Below, piece by piece: positions 42,179 through 52,993 of a stretch of 64,000 nt of DNA (the stretch's first letter is position 1; each line of letters begins with the position of its first letter). The stretch is from Azospirillum baldaniorum (lineage in GTDB: Bacteria > Pseudomonadota > Alphaproteobacteria > Azospirillales > Azospirillaceae): NCBI RefSeq assembly GCF_003119195.2, contig NZ_CP022253.1:1630001-1694000 (forward strand), read 5' to 3'. The notes beneath the pieces were generated by a model. The model searched no databases. It was not told the origin of the DNA and saw only the letters and a list, made by a program, of their open reading frames with translations. A program made the position numbers and the translations under genes.

Positions 42179-42713
42179 TGCCATTAGTCCTGATTTTTCA
42201 TTTTGTCCCTAGCAACCAAGTTGCACAGCGTGATTTGGGTGTCAATATAATTTCGAGAGCAGCGAATTAAGTTATTTGCAAACTGCATGAAGTTACAAGG
42301 CGTGGCAAATCAGATGTCGCAGGAAATGGCCGGGCTGCGGCTGCACTGCCCCACGTTTAGGCATCGTCTAGTGCGGGGAAGCTAGGCAAGACCATGAGAA
42401 TCGGGCACCGCAACTGACCGATTCGTGATGCGAGACCGAATCGGTCGACCTGCTTACTGGCCGTTAACGTCAACGGTGGCGGGAAATAGAGAAACATTTG
42501 TTCTCGGCATGCATCGCGGATGGGCTTCCCTTCGCCGGGTCGGCGCCCGGCGTTCCCCTTTTGCGGTTCTGTGCCCGGCGCAAAGCCCCTGTGCGTTGTG
42601 TCCTTCTGGCGGTTCGGGGCGATATCTGGTAGCTTGCGCGCCGTGCCGCCGTCCCCGCCGGGTGTTCCCCCCGGGCCGGCGCCATTCGTATTCGTGCACG
42701 GAGTTTTTCTTTC
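42179..42713. other. Long intergenic region mucR-rpiB with hairpins
   Basis: 535 bases without a supported gene. The first 130 bases are AT-rich (mucR promoter side, minus strand TTGACA near 42240). A perfect stem GACCGATTCG (42416-42425) / CGAATCGGTC (42437-42446) with an 11-base loop is followed by a smaller one CCGTT/AACGG (42461-42476). The last 200 bases are GC-rich leader of the rpiB operon. A 46-codon minus-strand frame (42357-42497) has no convincing ribosome site. I found no known riboswitch motif. Confidence 0.5.
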
Positions 42714-43145
42714 ATGACCACCATCGCGATCGCGTCCGATCACGCGGGGTACGAGATGAAGGCCCAGATCGCCTCCTGGCTGGCCGGCGCCGGCTACGAG
42801 GTGCTGGACCTCGGCTGCAACGGTCCGGAATCGGTGGACTATCCGGATTTCGCCACGGCGCTGGCGGGTGCCATCAACGACAAGCGCGCGGCGCGCGGCG
42901 TCTTGATCTGCGGCAGCGGCATCGGTATCAGCATCGCGGCGAACCGCCATCCGGGCATCCGTGCCGCCCTGGTGCATGACGTGACGACCGCCCGCCTCGC
43001 GCGCCAGCACAACGACGCGAACGTGGTGGCTCTGGGCGCGCGCATCATCGGCGCGGAGATCGCGAAGGACTGCGTGGACGCCTTCCTGACGACCGATTTC
43101 GAAGGCGGTGAGCGGCACAGCCGGCGAATCGCCAAGATGGGATGA
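42714..43145 (+). CDS. rpiB: Ribose 5-phosphate isomerase B
   Basis: 143 residues: IAIASDHAGYEMKAQIASWLAGAGYEVLDLG, YPDFATALAGAI, then the active Cys/anion loop GVLICGSGIGISIAANRHPGIRAAL and ARQHNDANVVALGARI. It interconverts ribose 5-phosphate and ribulose 5-phosphate, the latter being also the substrate of the RibB step encoded downstream. It heads the run rpiB-glyA-nrdR-ribD-ribE-ribB-ribH-nusB-thiL, all on one strand with short gaps. Confidence 0.95.
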   Translation: MTTIAIASDHAGYEMKAQIASWLAGAGYEVLDLGCNGPESVDYPDFATALAGAINDKRAARGVLICGSGIGISIAANRHPGIRAALVHDVTTARLARQHNDANVVALGARIIGAEIAKDCVDAFLTTDFEGGERHSRRIAKMG

Positions 43146-43199
43146 GACGGCCCTTCACCCGGCCCGTGACTGCTTTCTGAACCAAGGACCTGCCCTGCC

Positions 43200-44510
43200 A
43201 TGACCGTGACCAACGCCGACCCCCGCGCCGAGATCGGCCGCTTCTTCGCTGCCTCGCTCGCCGAGACCGATCCCGAACTGGCCCGCGCGGTGCGCGACGA
43301 GCTGGTCCGCCAGCAGGAGCAGATCGAGCTGATCGCGTCCGAGAACATCGTCTCCCAGGCGGTGCTGGAGGCCCAGGGCTCGGTCATGACCAACAAGTAC
43401 GCCGAAGGCTATCCGGGCCGGCGCTACTATGGCGGTTGCGAGTATGTGGACGTGGCCGAGACGCTGGCGATCGAGCGCGCCTGCAAGCTGTTCGGCTGCG
43501 GCTTCGCCAACGTCCAGCCGAACTCAGGATCGCAGGCCAACCAGGCGGTCAACCTCGCCCTGCTCCAGCCGGGCGACACCATCCTCGGCATGTCGCTGGC
43601 GGCCGGCGGCCACCTGACCCATGGCGCCGCCCCGAACCTGTCGGGCAAGTGGTTCAAGGCCGTGCAGTACGGCGTGCGCCGTGACGACCACCTGATCGAC
43701 TTCGACGAGGTCGAGCGTCTGGCCCGCGAGCACAAGCCGAAGCTGATCATCGCCGGCGGCTCCGCCTATCCGCGCGTCCTCGACTACCAGCGCTTCCGCG
43801 CCATCGCGGACGAGGTCGGCGCCTACTTCATGGTGGACATCGCCCACTATGCCGGCCTGATCGCCGGCGGCGTCTATCCGAACCCGTTCCCCTACGCCGA
43901 CGTGGTCACCACCACCACCCACAAGACGCTGCGCGGCCCGCGCGGCGGCATGGTGCTGACCAACAGCGAGGAGATCGCCAAGAAGATCAACTCGGCGGTG
44001 TTCCCCGGCCTGCAGGGCGGCCCGCTGATGCACGTCATCGCCGCTAAGGCGGTGGCCTTCGCCGAGGCGCTGCGTCCGGAGTTCAAGACCTACGCCAAGA
44101 GCGTCCTCGACAACGCCCGCGCCCTGTCGAAGGTGCTGATCGAGGGCGGCCTGGACATCGTGTCCGGCGGCACCGACAGCCACATCGTGCTGGTCGACCT
44201 GCGTCCGAAGAACCTGACCGGCAAGGCCGCCGAGGCGAGCCTGGAGCACGCCGGCATGACCTGCAACAAGAACGGCGTCCCGTTCGACCCGCAGAAGCCG
44301 ATGGTCACCTCCGGCGTCCGTCTGGGCAGCCCGGCGGCCACCACCCGCGGCTTCGGCGTGGCCGAGTTCGAGCAGGTCGGCCGCCTGATCGTCGAGACGC
44401 TGGACGGGCTGGCCGCCAGCAACTCCGGCGACAACGCGGCGGTCGAGGCGAAGGTGCGGGAGGAGGTGCGCGAGCTGTGCCGCCGCTTCCCCATCTACCC
44501 GACCCTGTAA
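43200..44510 (+). CDS. glyA: Serine hydroxymethyltransferase
   Basis: 436 residues. PLP enzyme that converts serine and tetrahydrofolate to glycine and methylene-tetrahydrofolate. Signatures include [30 protein letters not shown], the PLP lysine Lys242 in [13 protein letters not shown] and [17 protein letters not shown]. It is 54 bases after rpiB and 32 before nrdR. Length and all core motifs are normal. Confidence 0.97.
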   Translation: MTVTNADPRAEIGRFFAASLAETDPELARAVRDELVRQQEQIELIASENIVSQAVLEAQGSVMTNKYAEGYPGRRYYGGCEYVDVAETLAIERACKLFGCGFANVQPNSGSQANQAVNLALLQPGDTILGMSLAAGGHLTHGAAPNLSGKWFKAVQYGVRRDDHLIDFDEVERLAREHKPKLIIAGGSAYPRVLDYQRFRAIADEVGAYFMVDIAHYAGLIAGGVYPNPFPYADVVTTTTHKTLRGPRGGMVLTNSEEIAKKINSAVFPGLQGGPLMHVIAAKAVAFAEALRPEFKTYAKSVLDNARALSKVLIEGGLDIVSGGTDSHIVLVDLRPKNLTGKAAEASLEHAGMTCNKNGVPFDPQKPMVTSGVRLGSPAATTRGFGVAEFEQVGRLIVETLDGLAASNSGDNAAVEAKVREEVRELCRRFPIYPTL

Positions 44511-44542
44511 TCATCAAGACCGACTAAGGGGAAAGGCCGGAC

Positions 44543-45007
44543 ATGCGCTGCCCGTTCTGCGGACACGAGGACACCCAGGTCAAGGACTCGCGACCGACCG
44601 AGGACAACTCGGCGATCCGCAGGCGGCGGTTCTGCCCCAGTTGCAGCGCGCGTTTCACCACCTTCGAGCGCGTCCAGCTCCGTGAGCTGACGGTGGTGAA
44701 GAGCACCGGCCAGCGGGAGCCGTTCGACCGCGAAAAGCTCCTGCGCTCCATGCGCATCGCTCTGCGCAAGCGCCCGATCGATGCCGACCGCATCGACCGG
44801 GTGGTGAACAGTCTGGTGCGCCAGCTCGAATCCTCCGGCGAGAGCGAGATCCCGTCGAAGCAGATCGGCGAGATGATCATGGTGGCGCTCCAGACGCTCG
44901 ATCAGGTCGCCTACATCCGCTACGCCTCGGTCTATAAGGACTTCCGCGAGGCGTCGGACTTCAACGAGTTCGTCGAGCAACTCGCCCCCGAAGCCCAGAA
45001 CGGGTGA
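44543..45007 (+). CDS. nrdR: Transcriptional repressor NrdR
   Basis: 154 residues. An N-terminal zinc ribbon with CPFC (residues 3-6) and CPSC (31-34) is followed by an ATP-cone ([27 protein letters not shown]...IALRKRP). NrdR senses ATP/dATP and represses ribonucleotide reductase genes through NrdR boxes. glyA-nrdR-rib order is widespread in alphaproteobacteria. It ends next to the ribD start. Confidence 0.96.
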   Translation: MRCPFCGHEDTQVKDSRPTEDNSAIRRRRFCPSCSARFTTFERVQLRELTVVKSTGQREPFDREKLLRSMRIALRKRPIDADRIDRVVNSLVRQLESSGESEIPSKQIGEMIMVALQTLDQVAYIRYASVYKDFREASDFNEFVEQLAPEAQNG

Positions 45008-45024
45008 GGAGGCGGGCGGCGCCC

Positions 45025-46143
45025 ATGGCGAAGCAAGCCATCCATCCCGACGATGTCCGCCACATGCGGGCCGCCCTGGTCCTGGCGGCGCGCGGGCTCG
45101 GCAACACTTGGCCGAACCCGGCGGTGGGCTGCGTCATCGTGCGCGGCGGTGTGGTGGTCGGGCGTGGCTGGACCCAGCCGGGCGGGCGACCGCACGCCGA
45201 GACGGAAGCGCTGGCCCGCGCCGGTGGTGCTACGCACGGCGCGACCGCCTATGTGACGCTGGAACCCTGCAACCATTACGGGAAAACACCCCCCTGCGCT
45301 CTGGCGCTGGTGGAGGCCGGGGTGGCGCGGGTGGTGGTGGCCTGCGGTGATCCGGACCCGCGGGTGGCGGGAGGCGGGCTGGAGCGGCTGCGCGCCGCCG
45401 GGATCGCGGTGGACACCGGCGTCTGCGAGGACGCCGCCTGGACTCTCAACGAGGGTTTCTTCCGGCGCATCCAGGACGAGCGTCCTCTCTATACGCTCAA
45501 GGCGGCGACGACGCTGGACGGGCGCATCGCCACCCACAGCGGCCAGTCGCAATGGATCACCGGGCCGACGGCGCGGGCGTGGGGGCACCGGCTGCGCGCC
45601 ACCCACGACGCGATCATGGTCGGCATCCGCACCGCCCTGGCCGACGACCCGGAACTCACCTGCCGCCTGCCGGGGCTGAGCCACCGGTCGCCCGTGCGCA
45701 TCGTGGTGGACAGCCGGCTGCGCCTGCCGCTGACCGGAAAGCTGGCCGTGGGCGCGCGGTCCGTGCCGACCTGGGTGATCACCCGCGAGGATGCGGACCC
45801 GAGCCGTCTGGCCGTCTTCCAGGACTGCGGACTCGAGGTGATCCGCGTGCCCGCCGACTCCGCGGGCCTGCCGGATCTGGTCGAGGCGAGCGCCAACCTG
45901 GCTCGCCGCGGCCTGACCCGCGTGCTGGTGGAGGGTGGGGCCACTCTGGCGGCCTCGCTGCTGCGCGCCAATCTGGTCGACCGGCTGGAATGGTTCCGCG
46001 CCGCCTCGGTCATGGGCGGCGACGGGCTGCCGGCGGTCCATGCCTTCGGGGTGGACGGGTTGGAGCGCATGGCGCTGTTCCGCCGGACCGACCTGCGGCA
46101 GGCCGGGGACGATCTCGTGGAAAGCTACGTCCGCCGCGGTTGA
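45025..46143 (+). CDS. ribD: Bifunctional diaminohydroxyphosphoribosylaminopyrimidine deaminase / reductase
   Basis: 372 residues. I start it at ATG 45025; a GTG at 45004 overlapping the nrdR stop is possible. The N-terminal deaminase has the zinc sites HAETEAL and PCNHYGKTPPC; the C-terminal reductase begins near YTLKAATTLDGRIAT and carries VEGGATLAASLL. It performs the second and third steps of riboflavin synthesis from the GTP cyclohydrolase II product. Next gene is ribE. Confidence 0.95.
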   Translation: MAKQAIHPDDVRHMRAALVLAARGLGNTWPNPAVGCVIVRGGVVVGRGWTQPGGRPHAETEALARAGGATHGATAYVTLEPCNHYGKTPPCALALVEAGVARVVVACGDPDPRVAGGGLERLRAAGIAVDTGVCEDAAWTLNEGFFRRIQDERPLYTLKAATTLDGRIATHSGQSQWITGPTARAWGHRLRATHDAIMVGIRTALADDPELTCRLPGLSHRSPVRIVVDSRLRLPLTGKLAVGARSVPTWVITREDADPSRLAVFQDCGLEVIRVPADSAGLPDLVEASANLARRGLTRVLVEGGATLAASLLRANLVDRLEWFRAASVMGGDGLPAVHAFGVDGLERMALFRRTDLRQAGDDLVESYVRRG

Positions 46144-46255
46144 GCGGTCGGGGATGTGCGGCGTCCGGCACCGTGCCGGGCGCAACAGTCCGTTGCGTGC
46201 CGCGCCGTGCGGATGAATCTTTCACACGATTGAAAACCTGCTAAATTGCCGGCCC

Positions 46256-46843
46256 ATGTTCACCGGAATCATCACCGATGTTGGGCGCGTTCGGGCCGTG
46301 GAACGGCAGGGCGACACCCGGTTCACCGTCGAAACCGTCTTCGCTATGGAGACGGTTCCCATCGGCGCGTCCATCGCCAACAACGGCGTCTGTCTGACCG
46401 TGGTCGAGAAGGGGCCGGGCTGGTTCGCCGTGCAGGCCTCCGCCGAGACCCTGTCGAAGACGACGCTGGGCGGCTGGGCCGAAGGCACGCGCATCAATCT
46501 GGAGCGGGCGCTCAAGGTCGGCGACGAGCTGGGCGGGCACATCGTGTCCGGCCATGTCGACGGCGTCGCCACGGTCGTGGAGGTCCGCGCCGACGGCGAG
46601 TCGAAGCGCTTCACCTTCGAGGCGCCGGCCACCCTGGCGAAATACATCGCCTCCAAGGGGTCGGTGGCGCTGGACGGCGTGTCGCTGACGGTGAACGAGG
46701 TCGATGGTGCGCGCTTCGGCGTGAACATCATCCCGCACACCCAGGATGCGACCACCTTCGGCGCGCTGAAGGCCGGGGATCGGGTGAACCTGGAAATCGA
46801 TATGCTCGCGCGGTATGTGGCGCGGCTGGCGGGGCAGGAATGA
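46256..46843 (+). CDS. ribE: Riboflavin synthase, alpha chain
   Basis: 195 residues made of two similar beta-barrel halves, opening with the hallmark MFTGIITDVGRVRAVE and containing GGHIVSGHVDGVATV and KGSVALDGVSLTVNEV. It dismutates two molecules of dimethyl-ribityllumazine to riboflavin. About 110 bases separate it from ribD; no FMN riboswitch motif was seen there. Its stop overlaps the ATG of the next gene. In some naming schemes this gene is ribC. Confidence 0.95.
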   Translation: MFTGIITDVGRVRAVERQGDTRFTVETVFAMETVPIGASIANNGVCLTVVEKGPGWFAVQASAETLSKTTLGGWAEGTRINLERALKVGDELGGHIVSGHVDGVATVVEVRADGESKRFTFEAPATLAKYIASKGSVALDGVSLTVNEVDGARFGVNIIPHTQDATTFGALKAGDRVNLEIDMLARYVARLAGQE

Positions 46844-47964
46844 CGTCCGAGTTTCACGAGTATCTGTCGCGCCCCGAGGAGATCATCGAGGAGGCGCGCC
46901 AGGGCAAGATGTTCATCCTCGTCGATGACGAGGACCGCGAGAACGAAGGCGATCTGGTCATCCCGGCCCAGTGCGCGACTCCCGAGGCCGTGAACTTCAT
47001 GGCCAAGTACGGGCGCGGCCTGATCTGCCTCGCTATGGACCAGAACCACATCGAGCGGCTGCGCCTGCCGCTGATGGCGCAGCAGAACGGCACCCGCCAC
47101 CAGACCGCCTTCACCGTCTCCATCGAAGCGCGCGAGGGTGTGACGACCGGCATCTCCGCCGCCGACCGCGCCCGCACCATCCAGGTCGCCATCGACCCGA
47201 CCGCCGGGCCGGACGCCATCGTGACGCCGGGCCACGTCTTCCCGCTGCTCGCCCGCGACGGCGGCGTGCTGGTCCGCGCCGGCCACACGGAAGCCTCGGT
47301 GGACATCGCCCGCATGGCCGGCATGACCGCGGCGGGCGTGATCTGCGAGATCATGAACGACGACGGCACCATGGCCCGCCTGCCGGATCTGGTGAAGTTC
47401 GCGCAGTTCCACGGGCTGAAGGTGGGCACCATCGCCGACCTGATCGCCTACCGCCGCCGCACCGAGACGATCGTCGAGCAGAAGCTGGCGGCGGCTCTGG
47501 ACAGCCGCTTCGGCGGGCGTTTCCAGATGTACGTCTACGTCAACAAGGTGGCTTACGCGGAGCACATCGCGCTGGTGCGCGGCGACATCTCCGGCGACGA
47601 GCCGGTGCTGGTGCGCATGCACGCCTTGTCGGTGCTGGACGACGTGCTTGGCGACAAGAGCGCCGCGCGTGACGGCGAGCTTCAGGCTTCCATGGAGATG
47701 ATCGCGCGGGAAGGCCGCGGCGTCATCGTCCTGCTGCGCGAGCCGATGGCGAACAGCCTGACCGAATCGGTGATGGCGCGGCTGGAAGGCCATGAGAATC
47801 CGACTCCCGCCCTGCGGGATTATGGCGTCGGCGCGCAGATCCTGCTGGACCTGGGCGTGCGCGACATGGTTCTGCTGTCGAACCGCAAGAAGTCCATCAT
47901 CGGGCTGGAGGGGTACGGCCTGACCGTGCTCGGCCACCGCCCGATTCCCCTGCAAGACCAGTAA
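46840..47964 (+). CDS. ribB: 3,4-dihydroxy-2-butanone 4-phosphate synthase with degenerate GTP cyclohydrolase II domain
   Basis: 374 residues. The N-terminal half is an intact RibB: ILVDDEDRENEGDLVIPA, QNGTRHQTAFTVSIEA, TTGISAADRA, GHVFPLLARDGGVL and HTEASVDIARMAG. The C-terminal half has the fold of RibA and retains RDYGVGAQILLDLGV near the end, but the zinc-binding cysteine region that reads SECLTGDxxxSLRCDCG in active enzymes is here ALSVLDDVLGDKSAARDG, with no cysteine. The GTP cyclohydrolase activity is therefore probably lost; a RibBX-type variant of this kind is known in proteobacteria. Start overlaps the ribE stop (ATGA). Confidence 0.93.
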   Translation: MTSEFHEYLSRPEEIIEEARQGKMFILVDDEDRENEGDLVIPAQCATPEAVNFMAKYGRGLICLAMDQNHIERLRLPLMAQQNGTRHQTAFTVSIEAREGVTTGISAADRARTIQVAIDPTAGPDAIVTPGHVFPLLARDGGVLVRAGHTEASVDIARMAGMTAAGVICEIMNDDGTMARLPDLVKFAQFHGLKVGTIADLIAYRRRTETIVEQKLAAALDSRFGGRFQMYVYVNKVAYAEHIALVRGDISGDEPVLVRMHALSVLDDVLGDKSAARDGELQASMEMIAREGRGVIVLLREPMANSLTESVMARLEGHENPTPALRDYGVGAQILLDLGVRDMVLLSNRKKSIIGLEGYGLTVLGHRPIPLQDQ

Positions 47965-47985
47965 CCGCCAGCCGAGCGACCCGAG

Positions 47986-48450
47986 ATGACCGAAAAGCCC
48001 CATCTGATGATCGTGGAAGCCCGCTTCTACGAGGACATCGCCGACGAGCTGGTGAAAGGCGCCATCGCCGAGATCGAGAAGGAGGGCGCCACCTACCAGC
48101 GCGTCTCGGTTCCGGGGTGCCTGGAGATCCCGGCGGCGATCCTGTACGCCCTGCGTTCCATGGACTTCTTCACGGCGCGCAAGCGCTTCGACGGCTATGT
48201 CGGGCTGGGCTGCGTGATCCGTGGCGAGACCACCCACTACGACATCGTCTGCAACGAGAGCGCCCGCGGTCTCCAGGACCTCGCGCTGCGCTATGCGCTG
48301 GCCATCGGCAACGGCGTGCTGACGGTGGAGAACCGTGAGCAGGCCTGGGCGCGGGCCTCCGTGACGGCCAAGAACAAGGGCGGTTTCGCGGCGCGCGCCT
48401 GCCTTGACATGATCGAACTCAAGCGCCAATTCCGCCTCTATCCGCGGTGA
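47986..48450 (+). CDS. ribH: 6,7-dimethyl-8-ribityllumazine synthase
   Basis: 154 residues. Condenses the ribityl-aminouracil intermediate with the RibB product. Key pieces are IVEARFYEDIADELVKGA, VPGCLEIPAAI, the catalytic region LGCVIRGETTHYDIVCNESARGL and IGNGVLTVEN. It follows ribB by 21 bases and precedes nusB by 33. Length is typical. Confidence 0.96.
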   Translation: MTEKPHLMIVEARFYEDIADELVKGAIAEIEKEGATYQRVSVPGCLEIPAAILYALRSMDFFTARKRFDGYVGLGCVIRGETTHYDIVCNESARGLQDLALRYALAIGNGVLTVENREQAWARASVTAKNKGGFAARACLDMIELKRQFRLYPR

Positions 48451-48483
48451 CGCCGCGGTGCAATTCCTGACAGACTGAGCAAC

Positions 48484-49056
48484 ATGAGCAACGACGACGC
48501 GGCTGGCCGCGCGAAACAGAAGCGCGGCTCCCGGAACCGGACGGGTGGCGGATCGGCCAAGGCCCGGCGCAAGGCCGCACGCCTTGCCGCCGTCCAGGCC
48601 CTGTACCAGATCGACCTGAACCAGATCGAACCGACCGGCATCGCTGTGGAATCCGTGATCGGCGAATTCGTCAATCACCGGCTGGGTGAGGAGATCGACG
48701 GGGCGAAGTTCGTCGCCGCCGATCCCCAGCTGTTCGCCGATATCGTCCGTGGTGTCGCGCACCGCCGGGCGGAGGTCGACGGCATGCTGGCCTCGGCCCT
48801 GGAGCCGCGCTACGCGCTGGACCGCCTGGAATTGCTGATGCGCGCCATCCTGCGGGCCGGCGCGTACGAGCTGTTCGTCCACAACGACACCCACCCGCGC
48901 ATCCTCATCAGCGAGTATGTGGACGTGGCGCACGCCTTCTTCGCGGGTCGTGAGCCGGGCATGGTGAACGGCGTGCTCGACCATGTGGCCCGCGCGCTGC
49001 GGCCGGACGAACTCGCCCAGCCGGACCCCAGCCGTGACCAGTCCAAAGACCGCTAG
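48484..49056 (+). CDS. nusB: Transcription antitermination factor NusB
   Basis: 190 residues, longer than the usual 140-165 because of a basic N-terminal extension (about residues 1-32, with KQKRGSRNRTGGGSAKARRKAAR). The helical NusB domain then shows LAAVQALYQIDLNQ, LDRLELLMRAILRAGAYELFV and ILISEYVDVAHAFFAGREPGMVNGVLD. It binds boxA RNA with NusE in rRNA antitermination. It overlaps the thiL start by 23 bases. Confidence 0.94.
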   Translation: MSNDDAAGRAKQKRGSRNRTGGGSAKARRKAARLAAVQALYQIDLNQIEPTGIAVESVIGEFVNHRLGEEIDGAKFVAADPQLFADIVRGVAHRRAEVDGMLASALEPRYALDRLELLMRAILRAGAYELFVHNDTHPRILISEYVDVAHAFFAGREPGMVNGVLDHVARALRPDELAQPDPSRDQSKDR

Positions 49057-50053
49057 GGCAGACACCGGCAAGCCGCTCGGCGAGTTCGGGCGGATCGACC
49101 GTTACTTCAGGCCGCTGGCGTCCGGGTTTCCGGGCGCCCGCGGGCTTGCCGACGACGCCGCCGTGTTCGGCGTTCCACCGGACCAGGAACTGGTCGTCAC
49201 CACGGACGCCATGGTGGCGGGCGTCCATTTCTTTCCCGACGACGCGCCCGGCGACATCGCCGCGAAGCTGCTGCGCACCAACCTGTCGGACCTCGCCGCC
49301 ATGGGCGCGGCCCCCTACGCCTACACCCTGGTCACCGCCCTGCCGAAGACGGTGGGGGAGGAGTGGCTCGCCGGCTTCGCCGCCGGTCTTGGTGAGGATC
49401 AGGCCCGGTTCGGCATCGCTCTGGCGGGCGGCGACTCGGTCTCGACCTCCGGACCCATCACCCTATCGGTGACCGCCTTCGGTCTGGTGCCGAAGGGCGG
49501 GGCGGTGCCACGCTGGGGCGGGCGCCCCGGCGATCGCGTCTACGTCACCGGCAGCATCGGCGACGCGGCGCTCGGCCTGGAGATCGCCTACGGAACGCTG
49601 GAGGTGGCCGACGACTCGGCGCGCGCCGCGCTGCTGGGACGCCTGCGGCGGCCCGATCCGCGGACCACGCTGGGGCCGCGTCTGGTGGGGCTGGCGACCG
49701 GCTGCCTGGACGTGTCCGACGGTCTGGTCGCGGATCTCGGCCATCTGTGCGAGGAATCGGGCTGCGCCGCGGTTCTGGAGTCGGGGCGGGTGCCCCTGTC
49801 GAATGCAGCGAGGTCGGTGATCGGCGACGATCCGGCGCGCTTCGCCATGGCTCTGACCGGCGGCGACGATTACGAGCTGCTCTTCACCGCCGCGGAGCAC
49901 GCCGCCCCGGCGCTCGCCGCCCTGTCGGCGGAGACCAGCGTGCCGGTGACCGCCATCGGCCATCTGCTGGAGGGACCGGCGGGTGAGGTGACGGTAACCG
50001 ATGCGCAGGGGCGGATTCTCGACCTGCCGACTCGCGGCTGGGACCATTTCTGA
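49034..50053 (+). CDS. thiL: Thiamine-monophosphate kinase
   Basis: 339 residues from GTG 49034, inside the end of nusB. Phosphorylates thiamine phosphate to the diphosphate. It shows GEFGRIDRYFRPL, the metal motif DDAAVF, VVTTDAMVAGVHFFPD, the ATP segment LLRTNLSDLAAMGA, GGDSVSTSGPIT and CLDVSDGLVADLGHLC plus GGDDYELLFTA. The open frame extends a little further upstream but that part duplicates the nusB coding region. It is the last gene of the rpiB-thiL run. Confidence 0.94.
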   Translation: MTSPKTARADTGKPLGEFGRIDRYFRPLASGFPGARGLADDAAVFGVPPDQELVVTTDAMVAGVHFFPDDAPGDIAAKLLRTNLSDLAAMGAAPYAYTLVTALPKTVGEEWLAGFAAGLGEDQARFGIALAGGDSVSTSGPITLSVTAFGLVPKGGAVPRWGGRPGDRVYVTGSIGDAALGLEIAYGTLEVADDSARAALLGRLRRPDPRTTLGPRLVGLATGCLDVSDGLVADLGHLCEESGCAAVLESGRVPLSNAARSVIGDDPARFAMALTGGDDYELLFTAAEHAAPALAALSAETSVPVTAIGHLLEGPAGEVTVTDAQGRILDLPTRGWDHF

Positions 50054-50136
50054 GAGCATCCTCGTCGCGCGACTCCGCTTAACGCAATCGAAAGCAGGGC
50101 GGCGCTAGGCTCGATCCGTTCCGTATCCGGGAAGGG

Positions 50137-50601
50137 ATGGGTGTGATCAAGGCCGTCATATTGCTGGTTTTGGGCCTGCTGCTGCTGGGCGGCGCGGGCT
50201 TCGGCGGCTGGATGATCTACAACAAGTATTTCGTCGAGCATGAGGAGTCGGCCCCCAAGAAGGAGGAGCCGCCGCCCAAGCCGCCCACCGGCTTCGTCCG
50301 CATGGCTCCGCTGGTCGTCCCGGCCATCGGCACGCAGAAGGTCGAGCAGTTCGTGACCGTGGTCGTCACGCTGGAGGTCGTTCTCGAGAAGGTGCCCTAT
50401 GTGCAGGCCCGCCAGCCGCTCGTCTACGACCGCTGCCTGTCTGCCCTCTACGCCGCTGTCGACGACCGGTCGGTGATGACCGGCAACTTGGTCAACATCA
50501 TTGCCGTAAAAGAAAAACTCGCCGCCGCCGCCGCGAAAGTGGTGGGGGAAGGCGTGGTGCAAAATGTTCTTGTTCAGGTGGTTACACAGCGCAATTTGTA
50601 A
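50137..50601 (+). CDS. FliL-like membrane-anchored protein
   Basis: 154 residues. An N-terminal membrane helix (VIKAVILLVLGLLLLGGAGFGGWMI) is followed by an acidic/proline linker (PKKEEPPPKPP) and a periplasmic domain: VRMAPLVVPAIGTQKVEQFVTVVVTLEV, PLVYDRCLSALYAAVDD, GNLVNIIAVKEKL and VVQNVLVQVVTQRN. The domain parallels that of the exported protein at 39500-39922 and resembles FliL, which stabilises stator units, but there are no flagellar genes here. The start could also be the GTG at 50143, which has a better spaced GGAAGG. Confidence 0.8.
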   Translation: MGVIKAVILLVLGLLLLGGAGFGGWMIYNKYFVEHEESAPKKEEPPPKPPTGFVRMAPLVVPAIGTQKVEQFVTVVVTLEVVLEKVPYVQARQPLVYDRCLSALYAAVDDRSVMTGNLVNIIAVKEKLAAAAAKVVGEGVVQNVLVQVVTQRNL

Positions 50602-50806
50602 CCGTTCTTAAAAAAGCCTATCCGAAAGTCAGGAGCGCCTCGGCCAAATCGCCGCGCCTATTCGAGCGTGGCGGCTGTTGCATTGTGCCATCCTCTTCGG
50701 CATCCTTTTCGTGAACAACTCGCCCGTCATCCACCTTCGTTTGTACGGGTCGTTTTCACGACAAGGCGGTAATCGGGCCCGAAACCATAAGAATTTGGGG
50801 GAACCG

Positions 50807-52909
<2,103 letters not shown>

Positions 52910-52942
52910 GCCGGATCGACGAAAGTCGGGACGGCACCAAAA

Positions 52943-52970
52943 GAAAAGCCCCGCGGAAGCGGGGCTTTTC
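52943..52970. terminator. Bidirectional terminator between hppA and bamE
   Basis: A 12-bp perfect stem including GAAAAGCCCCGC (52943-52954) and GCGGGGCTTTTC (52959-52970) with a GGAA loop. The A/T runs inside the stem base give termination on both strands for hppA and bamE. Confidence 0.93.
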
Positions 52971-52993
52971 GCGTCTCTGCAGACCGGTTGGCG

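Noticed and set aside
42357..42497. A 46-codon minus-strand frame in the mucR-rpiB gap
   Set aside because: A weak ribosome site and a stop-limited short frame; the hairpins in the same place explain the structure better.
46144..46255. Possible FMN riboswitch before ribE
   Set aside because: The conserved FMN-element blocks are absent; the gap is short and GC-rich.
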